DNA of 64,000 bases from assembly GCF_003383095.1 (NCBI RefSeq), contig NZ_PSYW01000004.1:62001-126000 (forward strand), read 5' to 3'. The translations under genes were made by a program, and so were the position numbers. Positions 43,206 through 51,349 of the stretch are shown piece by piece. A model generated the notes under the pieces. That model did no database searches. It was not told where the DNA came from and saw only the letters and a program-made list of their open reading frames with translations. Numbering within the stretch: position 1 is the stretch's first letter; each line of letters begins with the position of its first letter. The DNA comes from Haloferax sp. Atlit-12N (GTDB lineage Archaea > Halobacteriota > Halobacteria > Halobacteriales > Haloferacaceae).

Positions 43206-45028
43206 TCGTCACCTCGGTCGATGGATTCGCCGGACTCGGTCGCGTGGCCGCCGTCTTCGGCCGCGCGGTCGGCACGTTCGGCGCGGTCGGTCGCGTCGTG
43301 GTCCCGCATCGGGATTCGGACGTTCGACCGGGTCGCCTCGTCTAGTGCGTCCTCGTAGCCGGCGTCGGCGTGGCGGATGACGCCCATGCCGGGGTCGGTC
43401 GTGAAGACGGCGCGGGCCTTCTTCGCCGCGAGGTCGGTGCCGTCGAGAACGACGTGGTTGTTCGTGTGCAGCGAGTTGCCGATGCCGACGCCGCCGCCGT
43501 CGTGGACGCTCACGATGTCCGCGCCCGCGGCGGTGTTGAGGAGCGCGTTCAGGATGGGCCAGTCGGCGACCGCGTCGGTGCCGTCGCGCATCGCCTCGGT
43601 CTCGCGGTACGGGCTGGCGACCGACCCGGCGTCGAGGTGGTCGCGGGTGACGACGACCGGCGCGGAGACCTCGCCCGAGGCGACGAGGTCGTTGATTTTG
43701 AGCGCGAAGCGGGCGCGCTCCGTGAGCCCCTCGTCGTCGGTGGTGTAACCGAGCCAGCAGACGCGCGAGGGGAGCCCCTGGAACGACACCTGCTCCTGTG
43801 CGAGGTCTATCCAGCGCATGAGCGACTCGTGTTCGGGGAACAACTCTCGAATCGCCTCGTCGGTGCGGTGGATGTCGGCGGGGTCGCCGGAGAGCGCGGC
43901 CCACCGAAACGGCCCGCGCCCGCGGCAGAACATCGGTCGGATGTACGCCGGGACGAAGCCGGGGAAGTCGAAGGCGGTCGTCATTCCGCGGTGGTTCTGG
44001 ACCTGCCCGCGGATGTTGTTGCCGTACTCGAAGGCGATTGCGCCCGCGTCCTGCAGGTCGAGGATGGCCTGCACGTGGCGCTCCATCGTGTCGAGGCTGG
44101 CGTCGACGTAGGCTTCGGGGTCGTCCTCGCGGAGCCGGTCGGCCTCCGCGACGGTGTAGCCGCTCGGGTAGTAGCCTTCGAGTTCGTCGTGGGCGCTGGT
44201 CTGGTCGGTGACCACGTCCGGAATCTCGTCGCGCGCGAGCAGTTCTTCGAGCATGTCGGCGGCGTTCATCTGGACGCCGACGCTGTAGGGTTCGCCCGCG
44301 TCGATGGCGGCCTTCGCGTTTTCGAGCGCCTCGTCCAGCGAGTCGGCGAACTCCATCAGGTAGTCCGTCTCGACCCGGCGCTCGATGCGGTCGGCCTGCA
44401 CCTCGGCGGCGATGCAGACCCCGTGGTTCATCGTCACCGCGAGGGGCTGTGCGCCGCTCATGCCGCCGAGGCCGCCGGTGACGACGAGTTTGCCTCGAAG
44501 GTCGGCGTCGTAGTGCTGGCGGGCGAGTTCGGCCAGCGTCTCGTAGGTGCCCTGAATGATTCCTTGCGTGCCGATGTACGCCCACGACCCGGCGGTCATC
44601 TGGCCGTACATGATTTTCCCTTCGGCCTCCAGTTCGTGGAAGTGCTCCCAGTCGTCCCAGCGGCCGACGAGGTTGGAGTTGGCGATAAGGACGCGCGGGG
44701 CGCGCTCGTGGGTCGGGAACTTCCCGACCGGCTTGCCCGACTGGACGAGGAGCGTCTCGTCGTCGTCGAGGTCGCGGAGTTCGGCGAGAATCGCGTCGTA
44801 GGCGTCCCACGAGCGGGCGGCGCGGCCGGTCCCGCCGTAAACGACGAGGTCCTCGGGGCGCTCGGCCACCTCGGGGTCGAGGTTGTTGTTGAGCATCCGG
44901 AGCGCCGCCTCCTGTCGCCACCCCTTGCACTCGATGTCCGTCCCGGTGGGCGCGCCCTGGTACGCGCGCCACTCGTCGCTCGGGTCGCCGAGTCGGTCCC
45001 GACGCGCCGACGATTGCTGGTCGTGCAT
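43202..45028 (-). CDS. hutU: Urocanate hydratase
   Basis: Starting at the ATG of [20 protein letters not shown] gives 608 residues, slightly longer than the usual bacterial HutU (about 555). The motifs [40 protein letters not shown] (the NAD-binding GxGxGG region) and [17 protein letters not shown] are diagnostic. It adds water to urocanate to give imidazolonepropionate, step 2, with tightly bound NAD. It is the first gene of the operon, divergent from the Bat-type regulator at 45116. The open frame further upstream crosses the promoter and was excluded. An acidic and His-rich C-terminal tail ([20 protein letters not shown]) extends the protein. Confidence 0.97.
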   Translation of the reverse strand: MHDQQSSARRDRLGDPSDEWRAYQGAPTGTDIECKGWRQEAALRMLNNNLDPEVAERPEDLVVYGGTGRAARSWDAYDAILAELRDLDDDETLLVQSGKPVGKFPTHERAPRVLIANSNLVGRWDDWEHFHELEAEGKIMYGQMTAGSWAYIGTQGIIQGTYETLAELARQHYDADLRGKLVVTGGLGGMSGAQPLAVTMNHGVCIAAEVQADRIERRVETDYLMEFADSLDEALENAKAAIDAGEPYSVGVQMNAADMLEELLARDEIPDVVTDQTSAHDELEGYYPSGYTVAEADRLREDDPEAYVDASLDTMERHVQAILDLQDAGAIAFEYGNNIRGQVQNHRGMTTAFDFPGFVPAYIRPMFCRGRGPFRWAALSGDPADIHRTDEAIRELFPEHESLMRWIDLAQEQVSFQGLPSRVCWLGYTTDDEGLTERARFALKINDLVASGEVSAPVVVTRDHLDAGSVASPYRETEAMRDGTDAVADWPILNALLNTAAGADIVSVHDGGGVGIGNSLHTNNHVVLDGTDLAAKKARAVFTTDPGMGVIRHADAGYEDALDEATRSNVRIPMRDHDATDRAERADRAAEDGGHATESGESIDRGDE

Positions 45029-45067
45029 ACCATAGACTTCGGGCGCGAGACGGGTAGCGATTCCCCC

Positions 45068-45090
45068 ACCACACGGTGCGTGGTTTATAT
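45068..45090. promoter_or_regulatory. hut divergent promoter: inverted repeat plus TATA
   Basis: ACCACACGGTGCGTGGT (45068-45084) is an imperfect 17-bp dyad with arms ACCACRC. It abuts TTTATAT (45084-45090), a TATA box 26 nt before the regulator ATG at 45116, so that mRNA is probably leaderless. The dyad lies in the 87-bp gap between hutU and the regulator and is the best candidate operator for both. Confidence 0.6.
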
Positions 45091-45115
45091 GTGCACGCCG
45101 AACCACAGTCCGCGC

Positions 45116-45766
45116 ATGTACGAGGCGAGCCTCCGAATCAGGGACGACAGCGCCTACGCGGCGGCGACGGCGGGCAACGCCGCGAGCGTCGAACTGTGGT
45201 GCAACGAACACTGCGACATGCTCCACGTGAGCGGCGGGGTCGGAAGCGACGTGCTCGACCGCGTCGGCGACACCGTCGGCGTAGCGGCGTCGGTCGAGCG
45301 CGGCGACGAACTCGTCGTCGTCACCGCAGACTGTCTCCGAGACCACGAGATAGACCACATCGAAGGCTACGTGCGGAGACACGGCCTGCTCCTCGTGCCG
45401 CCGCTTCGCTACCGCGACGGGGCCAAAGTGTGCCGCCTGCTCGCCGTCTCCGCCGACGACCTGACGGCGTGCTTCCGCGACCTCGTGGACAGCGGCTTCG
45501 ACGTGAGCGTCGAGTCCAAGCGCGCGGTGTCGTTCGCCAGCGGGAGCGGCCCGCTTTTGGCCCCCGCCGACGCGATGCCCGCGCTCACCGGCCGCCAGCG
45601 CGAGGCGCTCCGACTGGCCCACGCCGGCGGCTACTACGACCTCCCGCGCGGCATCGAGACCGCGACCATCGCCGACGAGATGGGCGTCTCGCGGCGCACC
45701 GCCGAGGAACACCTGCGCCGGGCGGAGCGAAAAGTGATGGACTCGGTCGCGCAGTACGTGCTGTAA
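45116..45766 (+). CDS. Bat-type HTH regulator, probable hut operon regulator
   Basis: The 216-residue protein ends in a HTH_10 domain (about 150-210): [52 protein letters not shown], as in bacterio-opsin activator-like proteins. The N-terminal about 145 residues form a sensor part ([35 protein letters not shown]) without PAS or GAF signatures; the Cys and His cluster [10 protein letters not shown] could bind a metal or ligand. It is divergent from hutU across 87 bp, so control of the hut operon is the natural inference. Longer upstream frames run antisense to hutU and were rejected. Confidence 0.88.
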   Translation: MYEASLRIRDDSAYAAATAGNAASVELWCNEHCDMLHVSGGVGSDVLDRVGDTVGVAASVERGDELVVVTADCLRDHEIDHIEGYVRRHGLLLVPPLRYRDGAKVCRLLAVSADDLTACFRDLVDSGFDVSVESKRAVSFASGSGPLLAPADAMPALTGRQREALRLAHAGGYYDLPRGIETATIADEMGVSRRTAEEHLRRAERKVMDSVAQYVL

Positions 45767-45769
45767 GGC

Positions 45770-46171
45770 TCAGTCGCCGGCGGGCGCGGCTTTCAGTTCC
45801 AGCGTGTAGCCGAACGGGTCGGTGACGTACACCGCGGGCGCGACGCCCGTCGCCCCGAGGGGTTCGAGCTGGCGGTCGATTTCGACGCCCGCCGCTTCGA
45901 GGTGGTCCCGGAGTTCGTCGATGTCGTGGGCGAACTCGATGGCGACGTGGTCGAAGGCGGTCCCAGCCGGCGGTTCGAAGTCCTCGGCCGGCCGGAGGTG
46001 GATGACGCTCGCCGGGGTGAGTCGCACGGAGAAGAAGGGCTTTTCGCCCGGCTCGTACAGGTCGCGGTTCTCGATGTCGAAGCCGAGCGCGTCGCGGTAG
46101 AACTCGACTGCGGCGTCGAGGCCGTCGGCGGGGATGCGGAGGTTCACGTGGTCGATTGCCGTCGCGTCCAT
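45770..46171 (-). CDS. VOC (glyoxalase/bleomycin-resistance fold) protein
   Basis: From the ATG of MDATAIDHVNLRIPAD the protein is 133 residues with two beta-alpha-beta-beta-beta units: DHVNLRIPADGLDAAVEFYRDALGF, HLRPAEDFEPPAGTAFDHVAIEF, and a final PAVYVTDPFGYTLELK. His and Glu at the usual metal positions (H in DHV, H in DHVAIEF, E in TLELK) are kept. VOC proteins include glyoxalases, dioxygenases and isomerases; no substrate is evident. It is convergent with the regulator gene, only 3 nt apart. An extra in-frame start 16 codons upstream is possible but less likely. Confidence 0.85.
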   Translation of the reverse strand: MDATAIDHVNLRIPADGLDAAVEFYRDALGFDIENRDLYEPGEKPFFSVRLTPASVIHLRPAEDFEPPAGTAFDHVAIEFAHDIDELRDHLEAAGVEIDRQLEPLGATGVAPAVYVTDPFGYTLELKAAPAGD

Positions 46172-46490
46172 GCTCGAATCGTCGCGACTGTGGGTGGTAA
46201 AAATTTGTGCGGCGGCCATCGAGGTCAGAGGGGAGTTCCGAACTCAATTGAGTAAACTATATTGTGTTTAAAACTGTAAAATTTTTAGAAATTGTGAAAT
46301 TTGTGAAAATTGTAGCAGTTCATGCGGATTGGTAGCCATTCCAGAGCATAACATCGCCTTCGTAAAACCTAAAAGTAAACTCTATAGGGTTTATTTATTC
46401 ATAGCTCGACGTTCAGAACCGCGACACCGACAACCGGAACCGACGTTCCGCAATCGTAACCCATTGGTAGCAGGTCGGTGTACGGAGGGT
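46172..46490. other. 319-bp A+T-rich gap with repeat site C
   Basis: No gene. It contains a perfect 12-bp palindrome ACTCAATTGAGT (46243-46254), an A+T-rich stretch AGAAATTGTGAAATTTGTGAAAATTGTAG-like over 46288-46315 that repeats the AAATTGTAG theme of sites A and B, and an imperfect inverted pair AAAACCTA (46364-46371)/TAGGGTTT (46385-46392) overlapping a TATA-like TTTATTTA. The last probably drives the MFS gene. Confidence 0.45.
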
Positions 46491-47678
46491 GTGAACCAAC
46501 AGCCGACATCCGACGAGCGCTTGCTTGCGGGCTACCCGGGTCGGATGTTAGTCACCGTGTCGCTGGCGTGGGCGGTCCTCCAGACGGGTCGGTTTCTCTT
46601 GTCGCCGCTGCTGCCGACTATCATCGAGGAGCTCCAGATAACGGAGGCGACCGCCGGCATCGCACTGGCGCTGTTTCAGGGCGTCTACGCCATCACGCAG
46701 TACCCCGGCGGTGAGTACTCCGACCGGTGGACGCGAACGACGCTCATCGTCCCCGGACTGGGCATCCTCGTCCTCGGGTTCGCCACGTTCGGCCTCGCCG
46801 GCGGACTCGCAGGCTTCGTCGCCGCCGCGGTCATCACGGGACTCGGGAAAGGGCTGTTCGCCATCCCCTCGCGGGCGCTCCTATCAGACCTGTTCGTCGA
46901 ACGCCGCGGCCGGGCGCTCGGCCTCTACGCCGCCGGCACCGACCTCGGCGGCCTCGTCTCGTCGGGGCTCGCCATCCTCGCGCTGACCTACGCGACGTGG
47001 CGGACGCCGTTCCTGCCGGTCGCCGTCGCCCTCGCCGGACTCACCGTCCTCTACGCGTTCTGGTCGAGAGACGGCTACGCCGTGGGGTCGCCCGAACTCC
47101 ACGTTTCGGGGACGCTCCGACGCCTCTTCGCCAGCGCGGAACAGCGCCGGACGCTCCTCGCGTTCGGGCTGTTTTACTTCATGGTCGGCGGCTTCATCAA
47201 CTTCTTTCCGACCTACCTCATCGAGGCGAAAGGTTTCGACCAGCAGTTGGCGAGCGCGACGTTCGCCATCGTCTTCGCCGTCGGCATCACCATCAAGCCC
47301 GTCGCCGGCGGCCTGAGCGACCGGTTCCGACGCGAATCAATCGCCGTCGTCGGGATGCTCGCGGCCGCGGGGGCGCTCGCCGTCCTCTCGGCCGTGGAGG
47401 CGCGCCCGCTCATCTACGTCTCCGTCGTCGCGCTCGCGGCCGGCTACAAGACGGAGTTCCCCCTCGCGGACGCCATCATCATGGACAACGCGCCCGACGC
47501 CGACCGCGGAGCCGACCTCGGGGCCGCGCGGGCGCTGTTCCTCGGCGCGAACGCGCTGGGGCCGGCCTACGTCGGCATCGTCGCCACCTACGCGAGCTAC
47601 GTCGCCGCGTTCGCGGGGCTCGCGGTCTGTCTCGTCGTCGCCGCCGGACTCCTCTACTGGGACGCGCGCAAGCGGTGA
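46491..47678 (+). CDS. MFS transporter
   Basis: A GTG start preceded by GGAGG gives 395 residues and about 12 membrane segments, normal for the major facilitator superfamily. Landmarks are GGEYSDRWTRTTLIVPGLGI (the loop 2-3 motif, G.xxDRxxR-like), GLGKGLFAIPSRALLSDLFVERRGRALGLYAAGTDLGG and the mirrored GGLSDRFRRESIAVVG in the second half. The substrate is not readable; the closest feel is to anion or drug-type MFS proteins. It stands alone. The frame is open 54 codons further upstream through A+T-rich promoter sequence with only TTG starts, which argues for the GTG. Confidence 0.88.
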   Translation: MNQQPTSDERLLAGYPGRMLVTVSLAWAVLQTGRFLLSPLLPTIIEELQITEATAGIALALFQGVYAITQYPGGEYSDRWTRTTLIVPGLGILVLGFATFGLAGGLAGFVAAAVITGLGKGLFAIPSRALLSDLFVERRGRALGLYAAGTDLGGLVSSGLAILALTYATWRTPFLPVAVALAGLTVLYAFWSRDGYAVGSPELHVSGTLRRLFASAEQRRTLLAFGLFYFMVGGFINFFPTYLIEAKGFDQQLASATFAIVFAVGITIKPVAGGLSDRFRRESIAVVGMLAAAGALAVLSAVEARPLIYVSVVALAAGYKTEFPLADAIIMDNAPDADRGADLGAARALFLGANALGPAYVGIVATYASYVAAFAGLAVCLVVAAGLLYWDARKR

Positions 47679-47799
47679 CCGGTCGTTCGGAGCGTGAAAA
47701 TCGTGGAAAACAGCCGTCTCGAAATGGCGTTCGCGGGTGCCTCTGTGCGGTCGTCGGTCGATGCGGCGGAAGCGGTATGACGTCGAGCCGAGTGCCTAC

Positions 47800-47883
47800 T
47801 CAGTCGTCGAGTTTCGCTTTCGTGTAGGCTTTCAATCCCCCCTGTTCGACGAGCGATTGGAGGAACTCGGGGACGCCTCCGCC
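47800..47883 (-). pseudogene. Remnant of an aconitase-swivel (LeuD-like) C-terminus
   Basis: The last 27 codons before a TGA read GGGVPEFLQSLVEQGG and then LKAYTKAKLDD. This is the typical tail of small subunits of 3-isopropylmalate dehydratase-like enzymes (...ILE.GGL..Y.K..L). The frame upstream continues for about 68 codons with unrelated sequence and no start or fold of the family. I read it as the 3' scar of a deleted gene. It is short, so chance resemblance cannot be excluded. Confidence 0.4.
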
Positions 47884-48488
47884 TCGTAGGTCTCGTCTCG
47901 TGGTGAACCGAGTCGACAGAACGTGGAGTGAAATCACACACTTACGCTTGTAACGCCGATTCAGGAGAGCCGATTCCGACAGCGGTAACACGGGGCGACG
48001 GCCTCGCGAGTCAGCGGCTTCGAGGTGGTTCGTTTTTCCAGCGAATATATAAGAAATCCATATACAGTTTGTAATTTGATAATTCACTTCATTACTGACG
48101 TCGAAACGCGAAGAGAGTTGGCAGTCAACCGTAGTAACACCACTGTGGACCGGCCGAGAGAGTGCCTTTGGTACCCTGAGTGAACTGTGCTTTTCAGCCC
48201 CAAACGAATATTTTTATGGCGTTATGTTCACAACGTCATCGCCGAACTGTCCCGAACAGTTGGCGCTGAACGTCCGTTCGACTCGATTTATCACGCAACC
48301 ATTTATTGTCTGGTTCATATATCAGTACATCAGATTATTGAATAACGTATCAGATCAGTATTGATATATCAGGTGTGACTCCAGCGACTGCCGAGAGGGG
48401 ACGTGGCAGCGGTCGAGAGCGCCGCCGCTCGGGGCGGTCGGCTACGCCGGGGGACCGCGCGTGACCCGGTTGCCGGCCGCGGAGTGAG
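47884..48488. other. 605-bp A+T-rich gap, no intact gene
   Basis: The 3' scar is followed by an A+T-rich stretch without coding character, including the repeated ATCAG elements at 48317-48372. The last about 115 bp, next to the GMP reductase-like gene 3' end, return to high G+C. The jump in composition suggests a deletion or insertion site. Confidence 0.45.
48317..48372. repeat. ATATATCAG direct repeats with three more ATCAG units
   Basis: ATATATCAG occurs at 48317-48325 and 48364-48372, 47 bp apart. ATCAG units also occur at 48329-48333, 48349-48353 and 48354-48358, so five copies lie in 56 bp. The right copy sits in the palindrome TGATATATCA. The setting is A+T-rich and non-coding, which fits a protein-binding array or an iteron-like element. 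Confidence 0.4.
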
Positions 48489-49577
48489 TCAGTCGGCCAT
48501 CGGGGCCTGCAACTCGCGTTCGGCCTCCTCGTCGACTTCGACGGGGCCCTCGGCGAAGACGACGCCGTGAGCGCCCTCTCGTTCCTTCGCGCTCGCCGCG
48601 ACACGGACGAACGACGCCTTCTCGCGGGCGTCCGGGATAGTGTGACCGCCGCAGTAACTCACACCCGAGCGAACTCCACCGAGGAACTCCTCAACGAGCG
48701 GTTCGACCGGTCCCTTGTGGGGCGTGAGCGCCTCGACGCCCTCGCCGGCGTCCACGTCGCTCTGTTTGTCGTCGCGGTCGTCTGCGGCCTCCGTGGAGGC
48801 CATCCCACGGGAGCGCTTGTACGTCTCGCCGTCGACCTCGACGACCTGACCCGGTGCCTCGTCGGTCCCGGCGAAGAAACTGCCCATCATGACGGTGTCC
48901 GCGCCGGCCATGAGCGCCTTCGCGGCGTCGCCGGAGGTCCGAATCCCCCCGTCGGCCATGACGTGGATACCGAGGTCGTGCGCCCGCTCGGCACACTCCG
49001 AGACAGCCGTGAGCTGCGGATAGCCCGCGCCCGCGACCTCGCGAGTCGTACAGTGCGACCCCGGCCCGACGCCGACTTTCACGCAGCCCGCGCCGGCCTC
49101 CCAGAGGTCTTCGACGGCCGCCGGCGTGACGACATTACCCGCGACGATTTCGGGGTCGAACTCGTCGCGAATCCGCGCGACCGCGTCCAGACACCGCTCC
49201 ATGTGGCCGTGGGCGATGTCCATGACGATAGCGTCCGCGCCGGCGTCGAGGAGCGCCTCGGTCCGGTCGAGGTAGTCTTCGTTGATACCGACCGCGCCCG
49301 AGACGGTCCCGCCCGCGTCGGCGACGCGGCGGACCTGTTCGGCCTGCCCGTCAACGTCGAGGAAGCGGTGGACGACGCCGAGGCCGCCGAGCCCGGAGAG
49401 CGTCTCCGCGAGGTCCGCTTCGGTGACGGTGTCCATGGCCGCGCTGACGAGCGGCGTGTCGAGGCGCAAGCCCGGCGTCACGTTGGTCGAGAGGTCCACG
49501 TCGCTCCGGCTGTCGACCGGGGAGCGCTGTGGAACCAGCAATACGTCTCCGTAAGAGAGTCCTGTGCGAATCTCCAT
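48489..49577 (-). CDS. GMP reductase/IMP dehydrogenase-like enzyme without CBS domains
   Basis: The 362-residue barrel protein has the family motifs [68 protein letters not shown] with the catalytic Cys, and [26 protein letters not shown]. The paired CBS domains of normal IMP dehydrogenase are absent. The flap segment between RGMAS and [11 protein letters not shown] is short, as in GMP reductases. In the active-site loop the usual Ile/Val before Cys is His (GSHCTTR). It is therefore more likely a GMP reductase (GMP to IMP plus ammonia) or a divergent purine-salvage enzyme than GuaB. It stands alone, 421 nt from glmU. Confidence 0.85.
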   Translation of the reverse strand: MEIRTGLSYGDVLLVPQRSPVDSRSDVDLSTNVTPGLRLDTPLVSAAMDTVTEADLAETLSGLGGLGVVHRFLDVDGQAEQVRRVADAGGTVSGAVGINEDYLDRTEALLDAGADAIVMDIAHGHMERCLDAVARIRDEFDPEIVAGNVVTPAAVEDLWEAGAGCVKVGVGPGSHCTTREVAGAGYPQLTAVSECAERAHDLGIHVMADGGIRTSGDAAKALMAGADTVMMGSFFAGTDEAPGQVVEVDGETYKRSRGMASTEAADDRDDKQSDVDAGEGVEALTPHKGPVEPLVEEFLGGVRSGVSYCGGHTIPDAREKASFVRVAASAKEREGAHGVVFAEGPVEVDEEAERELQAPMAD

Positions 49578-49998
49578 CGTAACCCTCCACAGCCGAAGGG
49601 TGGAACGGTAATAACGCCCACGAACGCGGTTCGCCTCGCCGCGGAACGAAACTATTACGCGCTGGCGCTCGTCTGTTCACTAACACACGGCGCCGCGTCT
49701 CGTGCGAATCACCAACCCATCGTAACCCCAAGACATTCGCCGTTCGCGGGCCGTGTGGCTCGAACCGTCCGGGAGCGACAGCGTCGCGAGGGAGCGAAGT
49801 ATCGGACTCGAACCTGGGCCGGAGTTCGCAAGCGTTTTGTCAGACTGATAGTGACAGATAGTTGCCGTACCGACCGCACCACCTCGAGTCGGTACCGGTA
49901 GGTGGAACAGAGGCAACCCACAGCGTCGCGATTGGTCCTCGCCTCGCACTCACTTCCCGGACCGAAGGAATTTCTTCCGGGCAGTTCCTTACGCAGGT
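49578..49998. other. 421-bp gap between divergent genes
   Basis: I see no gene in either strand; the open frames present lack family features and haloarchaeal codon bias. The region serves as divergent promoter for the GMP reductase-like gene (minus) and glmU (plus); no clear TATA box or riboswitch-like fold was recognised. Confidence 0.5.
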
Positions 49999-51246
49999 AT
50001 GCAGACTGTCATTCTCGCCGCCGGCCGCGGCACCCGGATGCGTCCGCTCACGGACCGCCGACCCAAGCCGATGCTCCCCGTGGCCGACCGGCCGCTCGTC
50101 GCGCACACCGCCGACGCCGCCGTCGCGGCCGGCGCGACGGACATCACGCTCGTCGTCGGCTACGAGGCCGATGACGTGCGCGACTACTTCGGTGACGAGC
50201 GCGGCGGTATCCCGGTCGAGTTCGCCGTGCAGTCGGAACAGCGCGGAACGGCCGACGCGGTCCGCGCCGCGGCCCCTCATCTCGACCCCGACGAACCGTT
50301 CGTCGTCCTCAACGGTGACGCGCTGTACGACGTGCCGTCGCTTTCGACACTGTACGAGGGAACGCCCGCAGTCGGGTCGTTCCGCGTCGACGACCCGAGT
50401 TCCTACGGCGTCCTCGACACCGACGACGAGGGCTTCGTCACCGGCGTCGTCGAAAAACCTGAGCACCCGCCGTCGGACCTCGTTAACGCCGGTGCGTACG
50501 TCTTCCCGGCGGAGGCCCACGGCTGGCTCGATGTGGACGAGAGCGACCGCGGCGAACTCGAACTGACCGACGTACTCGCAGCGACCTGCGAGGCCTACGA
50601 CGTGCGCGGCGTCGCGTTCGACCGCTGGCTCGACGTGGGCCGACCGTGGGAGCTTCTCGAAGCCAACGAGTGGAAACTCGGCGAACTCGAACCGCGAATC
50701 GACGGCGACGTGTCCGAACGCGCCGAACTCGACGGGCCGGTCGTCGTCGAGGAGGGCGCGACGGTTCGCTCCGGAGTGGTCATCGAGGGGCCGGTCCTCG
50801 TCCGCAGCGGGGCCACCGTCGGGCCGAACGCCTACGTCCGCGGGCACACGCTCGTCGGCGAGCACGCCAAGGTCGGCCACGCCGTCGAGGTGAAAAACAG
50901 CGTCCTGATGGAGGGCGCGACGGTCGGCCACCTCTCGTACGTCGGAGACAGCCTCCTCGGCCGCGACGTGAACTTCGGTGCGGGGACCAAGGTCGCGAAC
51001 CTCCGCCACGACGGCGAACCGGTCCGGCAGATGCTCAAGGGCGAACTCGTCTCCTCGGGCCGTCGGAAGTACGGCGTCGTCCTCGGCGACGAGGTGAAAA
51101 CCGGCATCAACGCCTCGCTGAACGCGGGCGTCAGAATCCCCACCGGCGGCACGGTCAAACCCGGCGAGTCCGTGCTCTACGACCGCATCGACGACGGCGC
51201 GAGCAGCGAGGCGGACGGCGACTCGCCGACCCCCGACGACGACTGA
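49999..51246 (+). CDS. glmU: Bifunctional GlmU-type UDP-GlcNAc pyrophosphorylase/acetyltransferase
   Basis: The 415-residue protein starts with the nucleotidyltransferase signature MQTVILAAGRGTRMRPLTDRRPKPMLPVADRPL and VLNGDALYD, then carries a left-handed beta-helix with hexapeptide repeats (about 235-385). It keeps the GlmU acetyltransferase core: EVKN (K299) and GHLSYVGDSLLG with H311 where bacterial GlmU has its catalytic His, then GAGTKVANL and SSGRRKYGVVLGDEVKTGINASLNAGV, as in the archaeal Sulfolobus-type enzyme. It should acetylate glucosamine-1-phosphate and add UMP to give UDP-GlcNAc. It ends in a short acidic tail. glmS is 5 kb downstream on the other strand. Confidence 0.9.
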   Translation: MQTVILAAGRGTRMRPLTDRRPKPMLPVADRPLVAHTADAAVAAGATDITLVVGYEADDVRDYFGDERGGIPVEFAVQSEQRGTADAVRAAAPHLDPDEPFVVLNGDALYDVPSLSTLYEGTPAVGSFRVDDPSSYGVLDTDDEGFVTGVVEKPEHPPSDLVNAGAYVFPAEAHGWLDVDESDRGELELTDVLAATCEAYDVRGVAFDRWLDVGRPWELLEANEWKLGELEPRIDGDVSERAELDGPVVVEEGATVRSGVVIEGPVLVRSGATVGPNAYVRGHTLVGEHAKVGHAVEVKNSVLMEGATVGHLSYVGDSLLGRDVNFGAGTKVANLRHDGEPVRQMLKGELVSSGRRKYGVVLGDEVKTGINASLNAGVRIPTGGTVKPGESVLYDRIDDGASSEADGDSPTPDDD

Positions 51247-51349
51247 CCGAGACGCCACGAGAACGCTCGCCCACCGTTTCGTGACATTAGGATAACATTT
51301 AATTCTCCAAACAGTTATCAGACACAACAGCGAAGAATCACGACAGTAC

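Noticed and set aside
48301-48372. Replication origin at the ATCAG array
   Set aside because: No orc1/cdc6 gene or origin-recognition-box-like element is nearby, so the array is only reported as a repeat of unknown role.
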